64,000 nucleotides of DNA from Coprinopsis marcescibilis. Its lineage: Eukaryota > Basidiomycota > Agaricomycetes > Agaricales > Psathyrellaceae. The stretch spans positions 176,747-240,746 of the forward strand of contig ML210171.1 in assembly GCA_004369085.1 (NCBI GenBank). The letters run 5' to 3'. The notes below the pieces were generated by a model. It made no database searches. It had not been told where the DNA came from and saw nothing but the letters and a program-made list of their open reading frames with translations. Position numbers and translations under genes: made by a program. Below are positions 1 through 11,219 of the stretch, in pieces (position 1 is the first letter of the stretch; each line of letters begins with the position of its first letter).

Positions 1-569
1 GAACGTTAAATTTCAAAGGGTTCCTGTTGACCGTGGTCAATGCATGTTCTCAAGCTTGAGCGATAGATCAGGGGGGTGGTACACCAATTCGATGGGCACA
101 TAGCTGGCATTTACGCATACCCGTACAAAATAAAAGACTAGTCTACAGCTATAAAGTTAAAATTACACAGAAAGCAAGGTACAGGCCATATACATGTACA
201 GAGAGATACAATCGAGTCTTTCAATTACTTGTAGTAATGTTGATCCACATACTTTAAAGTTTCAAGGTGCGGCGGTACTAGTTTGCAAAAATCCGAGGAT
301 AATGATAGTGTCGAAAAGATGGAAGTTTTAGTCCTGCCTTGTCGTGTCCATGGACGTAAGGAATGAAATAATGGTGAAAAAGTGAACCAAGAGTACTTGG
401 TGATGAACGAAAACATGCTGAATAAATAACATTGGGGATTGAACACAAAATGTAGAACGAAACGGGGGATAGAGAATGCGAGTTGAAAACAAAATGACCA
501 AAGGTGAAGCACACACGGCACGAAAGGAGAGGAAGGAATGCAAAAGCGAAATGCATCAAGGAATAGTCC
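1..569. other. 3' flank, no gene seen
   Basis: AT-rich sequence downstream of the methyltransferase gene. The open frames here are short and low in complexity, and none resembles a known family. It probably holds the 3' untranslated region of the minus-strand methyltransferase and the start of the next intergenic space. Confidence 0.5.
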
Positions 570-3500
570 TTAAAGAGACCCCGGCTTAGATCCCGAGAAA
601 AGCATGGAAACGAACCCCTTCTCGTCAATGGCCTTGACAGCCTCAAACACTCGAATAGTCCGAACGTGTGTCAACTCGTCACGCTTGTACTGCCCATTAA
701 ACGACTCGATGCTGTTATGCCTCGAATGGGCGCCAGGTTTTCTGACAAGTTCGCCTTCACTAGGAGGACAAGGCGCCGTCGGAGATGGTGGTTCCGGAAA
801 GCCCTGTTCAGCAAACAATTCAGGGTTATCGTTTGGCCAGTGGAAGCGAGATCGCCGGAAACTGAAAAAGTAACAGAACCGAAGAGAAGATCAGAATCTC
901 AACTGGACACAGAAAACGAGAAGTTACGTACCTCTCATACTCCCAAATGGCATCCTCAAAGTCCTCGTCATCAGCTATCTTTTTACCGGCAAACTCGGCG
1001 GTGATATGCTCCTTGAGTGCGTGTCGGCAGGCGAGCAAGGTTTGAAGTGACTTGCATGTATGCATCTCGAGCTCTGTGGGGGACATGGGCAGATAGGTTG
1101 ACGGCCAGACCAGAAGACCAGGCGACTGGACAGGCGCCATAGCTCCACTTGCCCGACTATGTGCAGCACTTGCTGCGGCCAATACAGAGTAGGAAATGCC
1201 CAATCGCCCAGCAGCCTTAGCGCTAAGGATAGGTGGGCTGACGAGGTTGGTCGTCTCAGATACCGACTGTTCGCTTGAGCTGGATAGGTTACTGTCCGAA
1301 GAGTTGTCCTGAGACGTCGGCAATGATGGATTTGACGCGTTTCCCTGCTTAGAACCGCTTCTCATCGACGTTGTTGGCGAAAGTTGATAAGTGCCGAGAC
1401 CGTTGCGATCACTGGAGAATGAACGAGATAGAGCCCTTGTTTCAATTCCCAGACGGTTTGCAGCTTTGACAGGCACAGCTGGCGAGGTGCTGCTACGAGA
1501 TGACGAGGGTCGACCACTGTGAGCATCAGATATCCTTAGTGCTGAACCCGTCTTTGGAGGGACAGGAGGCGGGATTGTCGACGAAATACCTAGTCGGTCA
1601 GCGGCTTTATCACCCGAAGGATGCCTGGGCGTGCTGAAAGAGTTTGACCTATAAGAGCTTGCTGCCCCCTCGCTCCCACTACTATCACTCGTTGAAAAAT
1701 CTGCAGAGGCACGCTTTGGAGGGATTCCCTGCGTCGTAGGTTCTACACCCAGCCGACTGGCAGCCTTGGCGCTAATGATAGGTTTCGTGTGTTCTTCAAA
1801 ACCCTTCAAACTGGCCCCATCCAGTTCCCGCGTCCCTTTCCGATCTATCTTCCTGTCCTTCTTCTCTTTCTTCTCCGATATTTGCTTCCAATGCCTTTTA
1901 AGTTGATCTGACGAACTGGCGATCGGTTTGACCTCCTTCTCCAACCGCACCGGGTGCTCCATAGCTATAGGTGACGTGGACATCGTACCCCCAGGTCCAA
2001 TGGGCGAGTCATACGGCGCAAGCTTGACGTGGTAACTGCGTATCTTCCCTGCATTTCCTTTGCCAAAGACTCGACGTAGGGAATCTTGGACGAAATCAGA
2101 CGGACGGGGGTGGATGCCGCATTTGTTGATCAGCAGATACTCGAAAATGGTCTCCATGTCCAGCGACAGTTCCTTCTTCTCCCTCCACGAAGAGACAGCC
2201 TCCGACTGCGACCTTGTGCTGGAAGAAGAACCAGACTTGCGATGTCGCTTGTGACCCTTGTCAGCGGAAGACTGGGTAAATGTCACAGATGTCGTCATTG
2301 AAGCTGTCTCATCGAGACTGTTCATACTTGCTTGTGTGATGGTTGGTGAGGGAGAGATGGGATATTGGGACGCATCTGTCGTAACAGGGGATGGAGGATG
2401 GGCCTCGGTGGGGCTAGAGGGTAGCACGTCTCGGGATGAAGGTGGCAGGCCGTTGGCGGAAACGATAGTCACGACTCTGTCACTTCTGTCACTTTGTGCT
2501 GAATTCCGCTTCGAACCGGGAAGCTTATCGAAAATGCTGGAGCCCCGTTCGCTAACGAGCGTCGATGATGTGGTTGTTGAACCCGCCTCTTCGAGAGTGT
2601 CGTCGTCGGAATCGTCGTGAAAATCAAAGAACGACATCCCGCCTTGTGATGGTTCGGATTTCGAAAGCTCCCTGATTTTGGGTTCTTCGCCATAGGGAAA
2701 GATGAGTTGGTCGTCAACGAGTTCCAATCTTCCTCCGTTCGTTAATATCCGCTTCACTTCCTCGAGTAACGGCAACCACTTGTTGTACGGAATGCAAAGC
2801 GACAGATTAGACATCCTGACATATTCGAATGATTTGGCGGGAAAGGGCAATTTGAACAGGCTAGAAGACCGACAGTCATTTGTCAAGTAGATGCAATCGC
2901 GCGCATGCAGGGACTCACAAGTTGCCTCGAACGAAGTTGACATTTTCTGTCGTTTGGAAGGCCGGGAGGGTAATGTCGACAAGGTCCAAGCCTGTTATAC
3001 GCGAGTTCTTCCACATAGAGGCTGCCCATAGCACCCAATGACCTTGACCACAGCCCAAATCAAGCACTGTTAATGGCGGCTTCTTTCCATACTTAAAGAA
3101 ACTGGGCGAGCTTGGGTTTAGGCGTCTCAGAAGCAAGTCGGAGTATCGGTCGCTGTGAAACCAATTAAAACTTGAATGTGGATGTGCATGCTGAAAGCTA
3201 CATACTTGTCGAGGCATACTCGGTCGTATGCTTGCAGGTAAGGCGCTTCTCCGGTGTATGGATGAACTTTGGTCTTGCTCCGTGTCAACCAGACATTGTT
3301 GTCCGAATGTGAATCCATGCCCTTCTTCTTAGACACGACACCGTCACCATCGACCTTGCCAAAGCGTCCTGAGCGATTGCTCGCTGGTGGTGGGTGATCG
3401 TCAACAACGTCCAGCTTGCTTGCGCGGAATGATGTTGGGGGAAGGGGGTTTGAGGGAATGGGCACAACAGACTTTGAACGGGGAATCGTGTCCGACGAGG

Positions 3501-4077
3501 CCACATTGGGCGACATATCGTTCACTGTTGAGAACAGCGCCGCCATCGATCGCTGGGCTTTGACTTTGTGGAGCGGTGTTTTACCATTTCCAGCCGATCT
3601 CTCTGCCACTGCCTGCCCGCCAGACATCCCTGTCCGAGACACACCCTTTGTTATGGGGGACTTGGACGACGGCGACGGCGATGGTACCTCTTGAATCGTC
3701 ACACTTGGCGAAGTGGACACCAGTAACCCGTCAGACATCTTTCGAATCCGCAACTTTGGCAGTTCCTTCGCTTTTTCTTTGGCGCCCTTCTCCGGGCTCT
3801 TCTTCATTCTGAGCCCCATCGAGTGGACCGTGGTGAGGGATGCTGAACGTTGGATAGTGGACTGTCTCCGGGGCTTCACCAGGACGCTATTCCGATTGCC
3901 GACGGGGCTCTCCTCAACGAAGAGAGTCGAAAATGGGCGGTAGTGGCTCCGGACTGCAGGTCGTTTCGGTTGCAGCTGGGAAATTCGGTCCTGGTACACT
4001 TCGAACTGCAGCGAGGCTGACAGGTTCAAGCTGGATATACGCTGGGACTGAGGACGGGGTTTGGCGAAGGCTTCCAT
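570..4077 (-). CDS. SAM-dependent methyltransferase with long disordered C-terminal region
   Basis: Four exons on the minus strand (4077-3206, 3152-2919, 2860-932, 861-570) give 3327 nt, or 1108 residues, with GT-AG introns. The N-terminal ~270 residues are basic and low in complexity. A class I methyltransferase core follows: motif I VLDLGCGQGHW near residue 320, a GLDL acidic-loop segment after it, then FPAKSFEYVRMS and a predicted RILTNGGRLELVDDQ strand, as in Methyltransf_25/11 domains. The next ~500 residues are Ser/Pro-rich and carry four copies of a KAAxRLG[IV] motif. The final exon encodes an ordered C-terminal stretch (RFHWPNDNPELF). The substrate cannot be told from sequence; such fungal proteins are usually annotated only as methyltransferases. 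An upstream in-frame TTG adds seven codons, but the ATG at 4077 is preferred. Family call is firm, function unknown. Confidence 0.85.
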
Positions 4078-4849
4078 CTTGCCACCAGCTGCCAGCAAAT
4101 TTAACGAACAATGGGCGTGGTTTCCTCAGGGTCGCTTTGTCGCCAGAGAATTTCTTTGTGGCCTTTGGCCGGTTGCTGTTGCGCAGTTGGTGTCTCCGAC
4201 GCAATGGGGATCGTCTGCGTCACAAAGATGGTTTTCCAACTGTCTTTCTCGATCCTTCACGTTCCTATCGCCTGCAGGTGTCCTCGGGTTTGGAGCACGG
4301 GCAGCACAGGATTACGCTGGCGACCTGGGGTAGCCGGTTAATTGGTCAGACTGACCTGTAACAGCGGGGCTGCTGAGCGAGCAGGCCCTGGGGCATGAAG
4401 GCGGTTAGGAAAAGAGGATCTGTCCAGGGTAATCATCCCATTTTACAAGTATATCGGAGGAAGTGATCAATTAGGATGTGCCTTTCTTCCTCCTCAATAC
4501 CTCCCATCGGTCTCAATAAACACACAAATGATGGCGCGGCAATTTACCAGCCCTTCTGTCGAGTTCTCATCCACCAACCGCAAGGCCAAAATTATGAGAC
4601 TTCATCGAGAACAGCATAATTAAAGAAGATGATAAGAATCATTTGTATTCATCTATTAGCGCAGAATTCCGCCCGCAACAATCAGGCATGGCTTCGGGCC
4701 TGAAAAGGTTGTATGTAAGGTGTAACACCGGAGTCTCTCGTTCATTTGTTGCCAGAATGTAGGAATGGTCGCGACCGCAGTGCTCGCATATTGTGACGAC
4801 CGGTGAATAGAACATGGTCGAGGTTAATAGCCTTCAATCAACGACACCT
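4078..4849. other. intergenic region, promoter of methyltransferase and 3' flank of SF3b5
   Basis: About 770 bp between the methyltransferase start and the SF3b5 stop. Open frames that extend from 3.9 kb into this region on the plus strand are shadows of the methyltransferase first exon. No coding potential of its own was recognised. Confidence 0.5.
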
Positions 4850-5392
4850 CTAGTCGTCCTCCTTGCGAGGCGGAGGTCCACAAGGTTGGAGCATCCTCTG
4901 GAGAAACAGCGGTCAGAAGGAGGCGCAGCTTGGCAGTTACAATTAACGATGCGTACCTCTGTCATCTCGAATCTGACACGTCCAATCGCCTCGCCGTCCG
5001 CAATGGCAAGGTAGGACGCGAGAGTTGGGTGACCTAAGATGGAGGCGAGGGTATCACGGTGCTGGTGGGTTATCCACTCACTATACCAATACCAATCAGC
5101 AGCTGAAATGCAAACAGGCGTTGCGTATCCACTTACTACTTTGACAAATCGGCATGTCCTAACGCAGATTGTGAGGACGGTATCCAACGAGGATATCGAT
5201 AAATTGAAACGCACCAGTTCCAGTATACCTTGCATGCACTGTGTACAACAGATTGGGTATCACTGATTATCAATTATGAGGTATAAGCCACTCACAATGT
5301 TCTAATTGCGTGTTCGCAGTGTACCTGAGTTCTGAAGACTGATAATAGTAAGCAAAAGACTTTGAGTAGGAGGACTGGAGATGACTGACCAT
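4850..5392 (-). CDS. SF3B5: Splicing factor 3B subunit 5 (SF3b10/Ysf3)
   Basis: Small subunit of the SF3b complex of the U2 snRNP, which works in branch-site recognition in the nucleus. Six coding exons (5392-5390, 5338-5296, 5238-5215, 5158-5137, 5080-4957, 4897-4850) sum to 264 nt, or 87 residues, almost exactly the usual family length of about 86. Family hallmarks are present: TQLEHLHARYTGTGHADLSK, YEWITHQHRD, the SYLAIADGEAIGRVRFEM stretch and the C-terminal RMLQPCGPPP. The first coding exon is just the ATG, followed by an intron with a GTCAGT donor; two exons are only 24 and 22 nt. The frame is kept across every junction, so the model is well supported. It is transcribed divergently from the Rrp47-like gene 86 bp away. 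Confidence 0.93.
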
Positions 5393-5478
5393 GTCCAAGG
5401 AGTGTATTGACGCCTATTTGCTTCGGAGCCCAAGCTCATTGATTTCTGCTACTGCCTCCGCTGACTCTGACCGCCACT
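5393..5478. promoter_or_regulatory. Compact bidirectional promoter between SF3b5 and Rrp47-like gene
   Basis: Only 86 bp separate the two start codons of divergently transcribed RNA-processing genes, so both 5' untranslated regions and core promoters must lie in or overlap this stretch. No clear TATA box is visible. Confidence 0.6.
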
Positions 5479-6485
5479 ATGTCCTCGTCGGACACTGCTA
5501 AAATACGAGCCAGACTCTCAAATTTATCGTCCTCTCTGGATGAACTGGAATCGCTTATCGACCCGCTTTTTTCGCAAACATTACCGGAGACCATCGTGAA
5601 CCTTGAACCGTTGCAGCAAGCCAAACTTCAAACTGTTCTGCCATATGCCGTATATGACCTTGTATTCAGTAAGTAATTTCTCACTTCCGAGGGGGTCTTT
5701 TGGCAGTAAACCTCATATTTGAAGCCTAGTGTATCTCAAACTTCAGGGCGTAGACCCCAAAACGCACCCAGTCATTCCTGAACTCGTGCGTCCTGCCTTG
5801 GTATCGCACCTGCCATCCCACGAGTATTAATGGGTATTTCTAGGACAGGATAAGACAATACTTTGAAAAGATCTCCAACACAGAGAACCCCCCACAGCGT
5901 ACGTTCACCTCCAAACGCCGTGTTCGGACACACCTTTACCACCTATCTTTGTGCAGGCAAAACCGAAGTAGACAAAGAAGCCGCAGGCAGGTTCATCAAG
6001 AACGCCATTGCGCAGGTCAAATGGACAAAGACAGCTGCAGAGAAGCTCCAGGATGAATCTCCTGCCGAAAGCAGCTCCAAGGTCCCTGTCAAAGTTACCG
6101 ACAAAATGCTCGAACGACAGAAATACGAGGAAGAGTTGAAAAAGCAGGATGCCGATAACGATGGCGAGGAGGAGTCCCTGGAAGTTTTCGACGAATCTGC
6201 CGGTGGGGACGCAAGTGGTATGGATGTGGATGCACAACCTGAACCTGCTCGTAAGAAGAGACAGAGGCCGTCTATTGACCCATTCTCAGGTAAGGCTATT
6301 GCTTTTGAGCGATGCCCTGTTAATACCGCTCTTCAGGGTACCCTGGTCCTAGCAACGAGTCGGGGACAGTGGCTGAGGTTGCACAGGGAAAGGCACCCAA
6401 AGACGCTGCAAAGTCTCCGGAAAAGACAAAGAAGAATACCAGCTCGACAACCAAGAAGAAAAAGCGGAAGTCGACGAGTGGATAA
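5479..6485 (+). CDS. LRP1: Exosome cofactor Rrp47/Lrp1 (C1D family)
   Basis: Five exons (5479-5668, 5730-5785, 5844-5898, 5957-6289, 6337-6485) sum to 783 nt, or 260 residues. The N-terminal Sas10/Utp3/C1D domain is clear: a helical SLDELESLIDPLF segment, LPYAVYDLVFMYLKLQGVDP, HPVIPELDRIRQYFEKI, then RKTEVDKEAAGRFIKNAI. The C-terminal half is acidic and then Lys-rich (TTKKKRKSTSG at the end), as expected for the RNA-binding tail. In known members this protein binds Rrp6 and helps the nuclear exosome process 5.8S rRNA, snoRNA and snRNA precursors. It shares a promoter region with SF3b5. The start is chosen because it gives the complete C1D domain and lies directly after the divergent promoter. 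Confidence 0.9.
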
Positions 6486-6826
6486 AAACGGTACATATAA
6501 TTTTACATTCGTTGGTCCTTTACACACAGTTCATAAAAAGTACATTGTTACACAAACGCGTTATTCTCGAGAGAAGCGGAAGTTTCTACAAAGATTCCAC
6601 AGCAAAGGTAGCTGAAGAGATCCAGCAAAGTTACAAGTACTTGAATGATAAATAAACAACAGGAAAAAAAGCATCGTGACAAAATACATAGATATGGTAC
6701 ACGAGTTCGAAATAATTTGCGTTTGTAACACTAAAAATACAGCAAGTTTTTCCCAATAACATTGCAAGGTGAGTGTGTTCGTTAGGTTGAAACCCACAGA
6801 AATAGAAACCCAGAAAAGTCATTATC
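6486..6826. other. 3'-to-3' intergenic region
   Basis: AT-rich space between the converging Rrp47-like gene and the F-box gene. It probably holds both 3' untranslated regions; no open frame of interest. Confidence 0.5.
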
Positions 6827-9800
6827 TTACATTGCTCTACAGCCTTCATTAGGAAGATCCGCCAATCTTTGAGGCGAACTACTCCCAGATCTTCTTCCAC
6901 CAGGAGTCCACCAGCGGGCCCCACCGCCAACACCCCGCTCACTTTGACCTGCATGCTCGTCATCATCAAATCCATTGGATGCATTCAAGCCCCGTCTAGA
7001 AGTCGCCTTTCTCCTCTTCTCTCTATGAGCCTTGACAGCATCCACAGTTTGCCACGAATAAAACGTCTTCACCACCACCCTCATTTCATCGCACTCGTCC
7101 TGTCCAATCTTCAGATCCTCTTCATTACCATCCCGTCCGTCAAGGTAATGGAGCTTCCGGGAGGCATACGCCCGCCATCCCTTCCTTGGACGCGTCGCTC
7201 CCGCCTGTGCCAGGTCTTTCACAACACTCTCGCCAATGCCCCGGCAGTCGACTGCCACAAACTTGGCGTCCTTCACCTTCCGCTCCCTGCTCAAGTTCAC
7301 GAACTCGCGCAATACGCTGGCTCCGATTAGCGTGTTATCCGCTTCTAGATGAACGAGGTTGGGGCAGTTGCGGATGAGCGACCGGAAAGCGTGATCGCTC
7401 AGATTGACCGCGTACGAGAGGTTGAGTTGCTGCAAACACTGGCCGGGCTGCTTCTCAGGTTCACCCACGGATGAACCAGTCCTGGGTGAACCGGGTCCCT
7501 CCTGCTGCTGCCGGCGTACCGGTGTTATGGCGGTAAGGACTGCGTCGCTGAGATCCGACGCGTCCTCCAGATCTAGTCTCCTGATAAGAGGCGTACGCTC
7601 AAGAAGCCTAACCAATCCAGCGTCCTTCAAATCTGTCCCGATCCCTGCCATCTCCAAAAACTCGAGCCAGGGCAGTGAATACGCCAAATTCGCACAGGCG
7701 TTATCTGTCAGCAGCAGACAGGAGGAGAGGTTGAGGTGGCGGATACGTGTTATGCGACGTCTGTACCTCCCAGAGTCCTCCACGTCGCGTCCCAAATCGC
7801 GTGCGTTCACCACCACCGTCTCCACCCCTAGTTCCTCGTCGGTACGCTCCTTCTGATCACAGGCTACAAACGCTTCCAAAGCCGAATTGTGCAGCTGCCG
7901 GGCGTAACTGAGGTCGAGCACCTCCAAGTACGGAGTCGCACGCCCGAGGAGTTGCATCGTCGAGTCCGAGACGTGTTTTAACCCGCTCAAACGCAGCACT
8001 TTGAGGGACAGATGCTCCTGGCGGTCAAGAGCGGCCCTAGCCATGAATCGAATCCCGTCAGCATCCATATTCGGACATCGACTGAGATTCAGGGAGGTGA
8101 GAGATGTGCAATAATTTGCGAGGATCTCGCATGTCGTATTCGTCACTGCTCCCAGGCCTTTCAGAATTAACTTCTGCAACTTTCGGGATCGGATGAGGAG
8201 GTGGTGGAGCGAGCGGGTGGTTAGGTTTACGCAACCTCTGAGGTTGATAAAAGTCAATTGGGTGTAGGATAGCGAATCGTGTGGGGCCATGAGGCAGAGG
8301 TTGCTCGCAATGTCAAGCAGGTTCTCGGGCTTCATATGGTTGCGACCGGAAAGGTTCAGACGCTGAACAAAGGGTCCTCCTTGCTGCGAGATGCGGAGGA
8401 GGACGTGATGGGGCAGCTTGGGAAGGGCGTGGAGATCGAGATCGATCCACAGCTGCCCGTCAAAGACCATAGATTTCCATGATTTCGACACCTGAGAATT
8501 TAGAGACTGTCAGCCTAAAACTCGGAATAAACGTTTTGGACCCTTACTCTGCTCAATTTGATGAGCTCGCGTGTCCCTCTATCCTTCCCAACCAACTGAT
8601 TCCGGGACGCTGAGGCTCTGTTGACAGACCAGCGCCCCATTTCGACAAGCCGCATGTGGTCGTCGATAAAGACCTGGACGAAGCATCGCAAGATGTGCAG
8701 GTGAATTTCGCGTGGAATGCTGTCATCAAAATACGTCTTTATGAAAAGAGGAAGAGGTTCAAAAATATCAGTCGAGGTGGCAGTAACGAAGTCAAGAATG
8801 GAGAACGGAAGGGGTTCTGACTGGGAACGACCTTTGTGCTTCAGCAGGCTACGCGAGGATGGTCGGGTGATCGTCCCTTCTAGTGTGAATGTGGGAATCG
8901 GATGAGGGGGTCGAGAGACCAACGAGTCGGATTCGTTCCCCTTGGGCGCGACGTACCACTCCCTCCTTCCACTAGGGCTAGCTGAATCATACTGGAGGAA
9001 CTCCGGTTGGATTAGCCCTTGGTTCAACGAGGCTGGCGAGACGGGTCGACTATGCGTCGGTGTTCCACGCTTGCTACCTGCAAGCTTCCGAGCCAGATAA
9101 CTTTGTGCTCGAATAGGCAGTGGTTTAACCTTGTGTACAACCTCTGCGTCCGCCGACAAGTGCGAAAGGGACTTGCAGCGATATGGAACGCTTGTCCCCG
9201 AATGGCTTGTCACAGTAGAACTGCCTGCTGCTTCATTAAGGGAACCCACCGTACTTGACGGAGTTGGTGGGAAAATGGGTGAGGTAGGACTACTGAAGGA
9301 AGGGGAAGGAGCAGCGTCTGCAAAAGAAAGCCAAGCGGATTGACCCTCTCCAATTTCAGTGGGGCAAAATGTGAGAGGAGGTAGGGTCGGAGGCATTTCC
9401 CGAGACTTTCCCTTGCCGGAAACGGCTTCGCTCGTTTGCGACCCAGGTGAGGTGGATTCTCGACTCGATTTCGAGGCGCTGGCCAGCTGCGCGAGAGTTT
9501 GAAAGCCAAGCTGATAGCTCGAGCTTGATGAAGCTGGCGAAGAAAACACAAAAGAGGATGGACTGCCAAAGGAAGAGAAATCAGAAGGTGCGAAACTGGA
9601 CGAAGCGCGGGCCAGGATTTCTGGATTCGAGGACGGTGAAACATCGAAAAGATCGTAGACGATCGTAGACGGCCTGATTGGCATTGGCATCGATACTCCT
9701 TTGCCCTTGTCCAGGGGCTTTGATGCGGAATTCGCCTGTTCGTCCACCTCCGCAGACGTGAAAGGTGCGTCATGTGAAGGCGTGGAAGCAGCGTTGCGGT

Positions 9801-9924
9801 CGTCGTTGGCTCCTCCGTACGGCTGCATAGACGCAGAAACGTAGGACTTTGGGGCTTCGACATCGTATGGATCAAAGACAAAAAGGTTGTCATCGTTATC
9901 GATGTCGTATTGTTGGCTGCTCAT
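6827..9924 (-). CDS. F-box/leucine-rich-repeat protein
   Basis: Two exons (9924-8548 and 8491-6827) with a GTAAGG donor give 1013 residues. Residues 1-360 are Ser/Pro-rich and probably disordered. A divergent F-box lies around residues 380-475: PREIHLHILRCFVQVFIDDH, then LIKLSRVSKSWKSMVFDGQL, the last part spanning the intron. The second exon encodes at least ten leucine-rich repeats of the RNI/AMN1 type (LTFINLRGCVNLTTRSLHHL, LTSLNLSRCPNMDADGIRFM, LEVLDLSYARQLHNSALEAF, and others). Such proteins usually act as substrate receptors of SCF ubiquitin ligases; the substrate here is unknown. Ordered repeats end near residue 880 and a basic tail follows. The ATG at 9924 was chosen; upstream sequence in the same frame is hydrophobic and unlikely to belong to the protein. 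Confidence 0.82.
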
Positions 9925-10813
9925 GGTGAGCAGCAGATGGGTCCACAATGCCCCTAAAATGCAAGTAACTGGAAAAGAATTGGCAGAAGAAAAGACAGAG
10001 AGAGAGACAGGAGCCGAGAAGAGCAGAAAAGAGCAGAAAAGCAAGAGAGCTAGTCGGAGGAGAAAGGTAGATAAGGGTAGTCCAGAGCCCTGCAACATTT
10101 GGGATCCTCTCGGCGGGTGGTCACAGCGGAGCACGGGATCAATAACAATTACATCACTTCTGGCTGTCACCTATCGCCATGGCGTGCTAATCGCATTGTA
10201 CCTCTTCTCTATCCCGAAACTCAAGAATTTCATTCATCCAGGAGCACTCTATCTGACAAGCTAAAATCCATAACCTCGGACTTTGCAGCGGAAAATTCGA
10301 AGGGCAGGGATGAAAGAATTTGGCTGTTGCATGGCTGGTCGCGGTCTTGTGGCCAACGCAAGTTGCTCCGAGTGACTAATGGGTCGCATCAATGTTCCGA
10401 ACGACGGGCCCCGCCATATGCATATCAACGGGATAAATGCTGCTAATCGCGGGGTATGGGGACATCCCAAAGCCTAAAGTTTGCCTTGCAGAACGGTAAT
10501 GAAGGAGACTATGTCTCTGGATAGGCGCTAATAACTGCTACTATGTTACAAACTAATACGCGCCCAAAGTTTAAATGCCATATCACAACAACAATCATTA
10601 GAAGATACAGTATAAAACAGCACAACACAGCACCGTGGAAAGGGAACACAATTTCAAGATGAAAAAAACCCTACAATATACTAGAATGTAAATAATACTG
10701 CACTAGAAGTAAAATATGCCAAGAAGAATGGGTATCGTCGTCAAGAAATGCAACAAGCGGAGAGCTCAAGGAGTGTGGATCCAGTTCAATGGTCGAGGCA
10801 GCAACGGACAAGG
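9925..10813. other. intergenic, promoter of F-box gene and 3' flank of HMG-like gene
   Basis: No recognisable gene. The first 250 bp upstream of the F-box start are purine-rich on the plus strand, a polypyrimidine run on the coding strand that is common in fungal promoters. The part near 10.55-10.73 kb is AT-rich, as expected for the 3' end of the small gene that follows. Confidence 0.45.
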
Positions 10814-11219
10814 TTAAGATGCAGCGTTCTTGGGATTTTTACTCGAATCCTTCCAGTTCTCGGTTGCCAGTTTGAACCTAGATACCAGGACCGAACGTCG
10901 GCATGTAAATCGGAAAAAAGGAGGGATAAAGCAAACCTCTCTTTATGTGTCAACTCGGGCTCTTCTTCCTTCAACCTTGCCATCTCAGTTTTCTGCCACA
11001 CCGTCTCAGTCACAGGACGTGTTGAGGATGGGAAAAAGCAGGAACGCACCATGAAGAGGTTAAAGGCGGTCAGCTTCTTTTTTCCACCGCCGCCAGTTGA
11101 TTTTGCTGCAAGGCGACATTCTCAGATCGGCATTGCTCACGAGGACACCCAAACCGAAAAGACGTACTTTTCTTGGCCGGCTTTTCCGCTACCACCTTTG
11201 CTTTGGTTGTTGGGGCCAT
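10814..11219 (-). CDS. Small HMG-box/YABBY-like protein
   Basis: Four short exons (11219-11168, 11105-11050, 10992-10937, 10877-10814) sum to 228 nt, or 75 residues, with frame kept at each junction. The N-terminus is basic (MAPTTKAKVVAEKPAKK). The rest has the layout of the HMG-like C-terminal domain of plant YABBY proteins: KKKLTAFNLFM, then EMARLKEEEPELTHKERF, then KLATENWKD and NPKN. Proteins of this kind, with little beyond one HMG-like domain, are known as uncharacterised small proteins in basidiomycetes, so a chromatin or DNA-bending role is inferred, not shown. The donor of the third intron (GTTTGC) is weak, but it restores the helix exactly. No single exon is long enough to be seen as a gene by itself. 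Confidence 0.75.

Noticed and set aside
3933..4361. 142-residue plus-strand open frame
   Set aside because: Largely antisense to the first exon of the methyltransferase and without a domain, so treated as a shadow.
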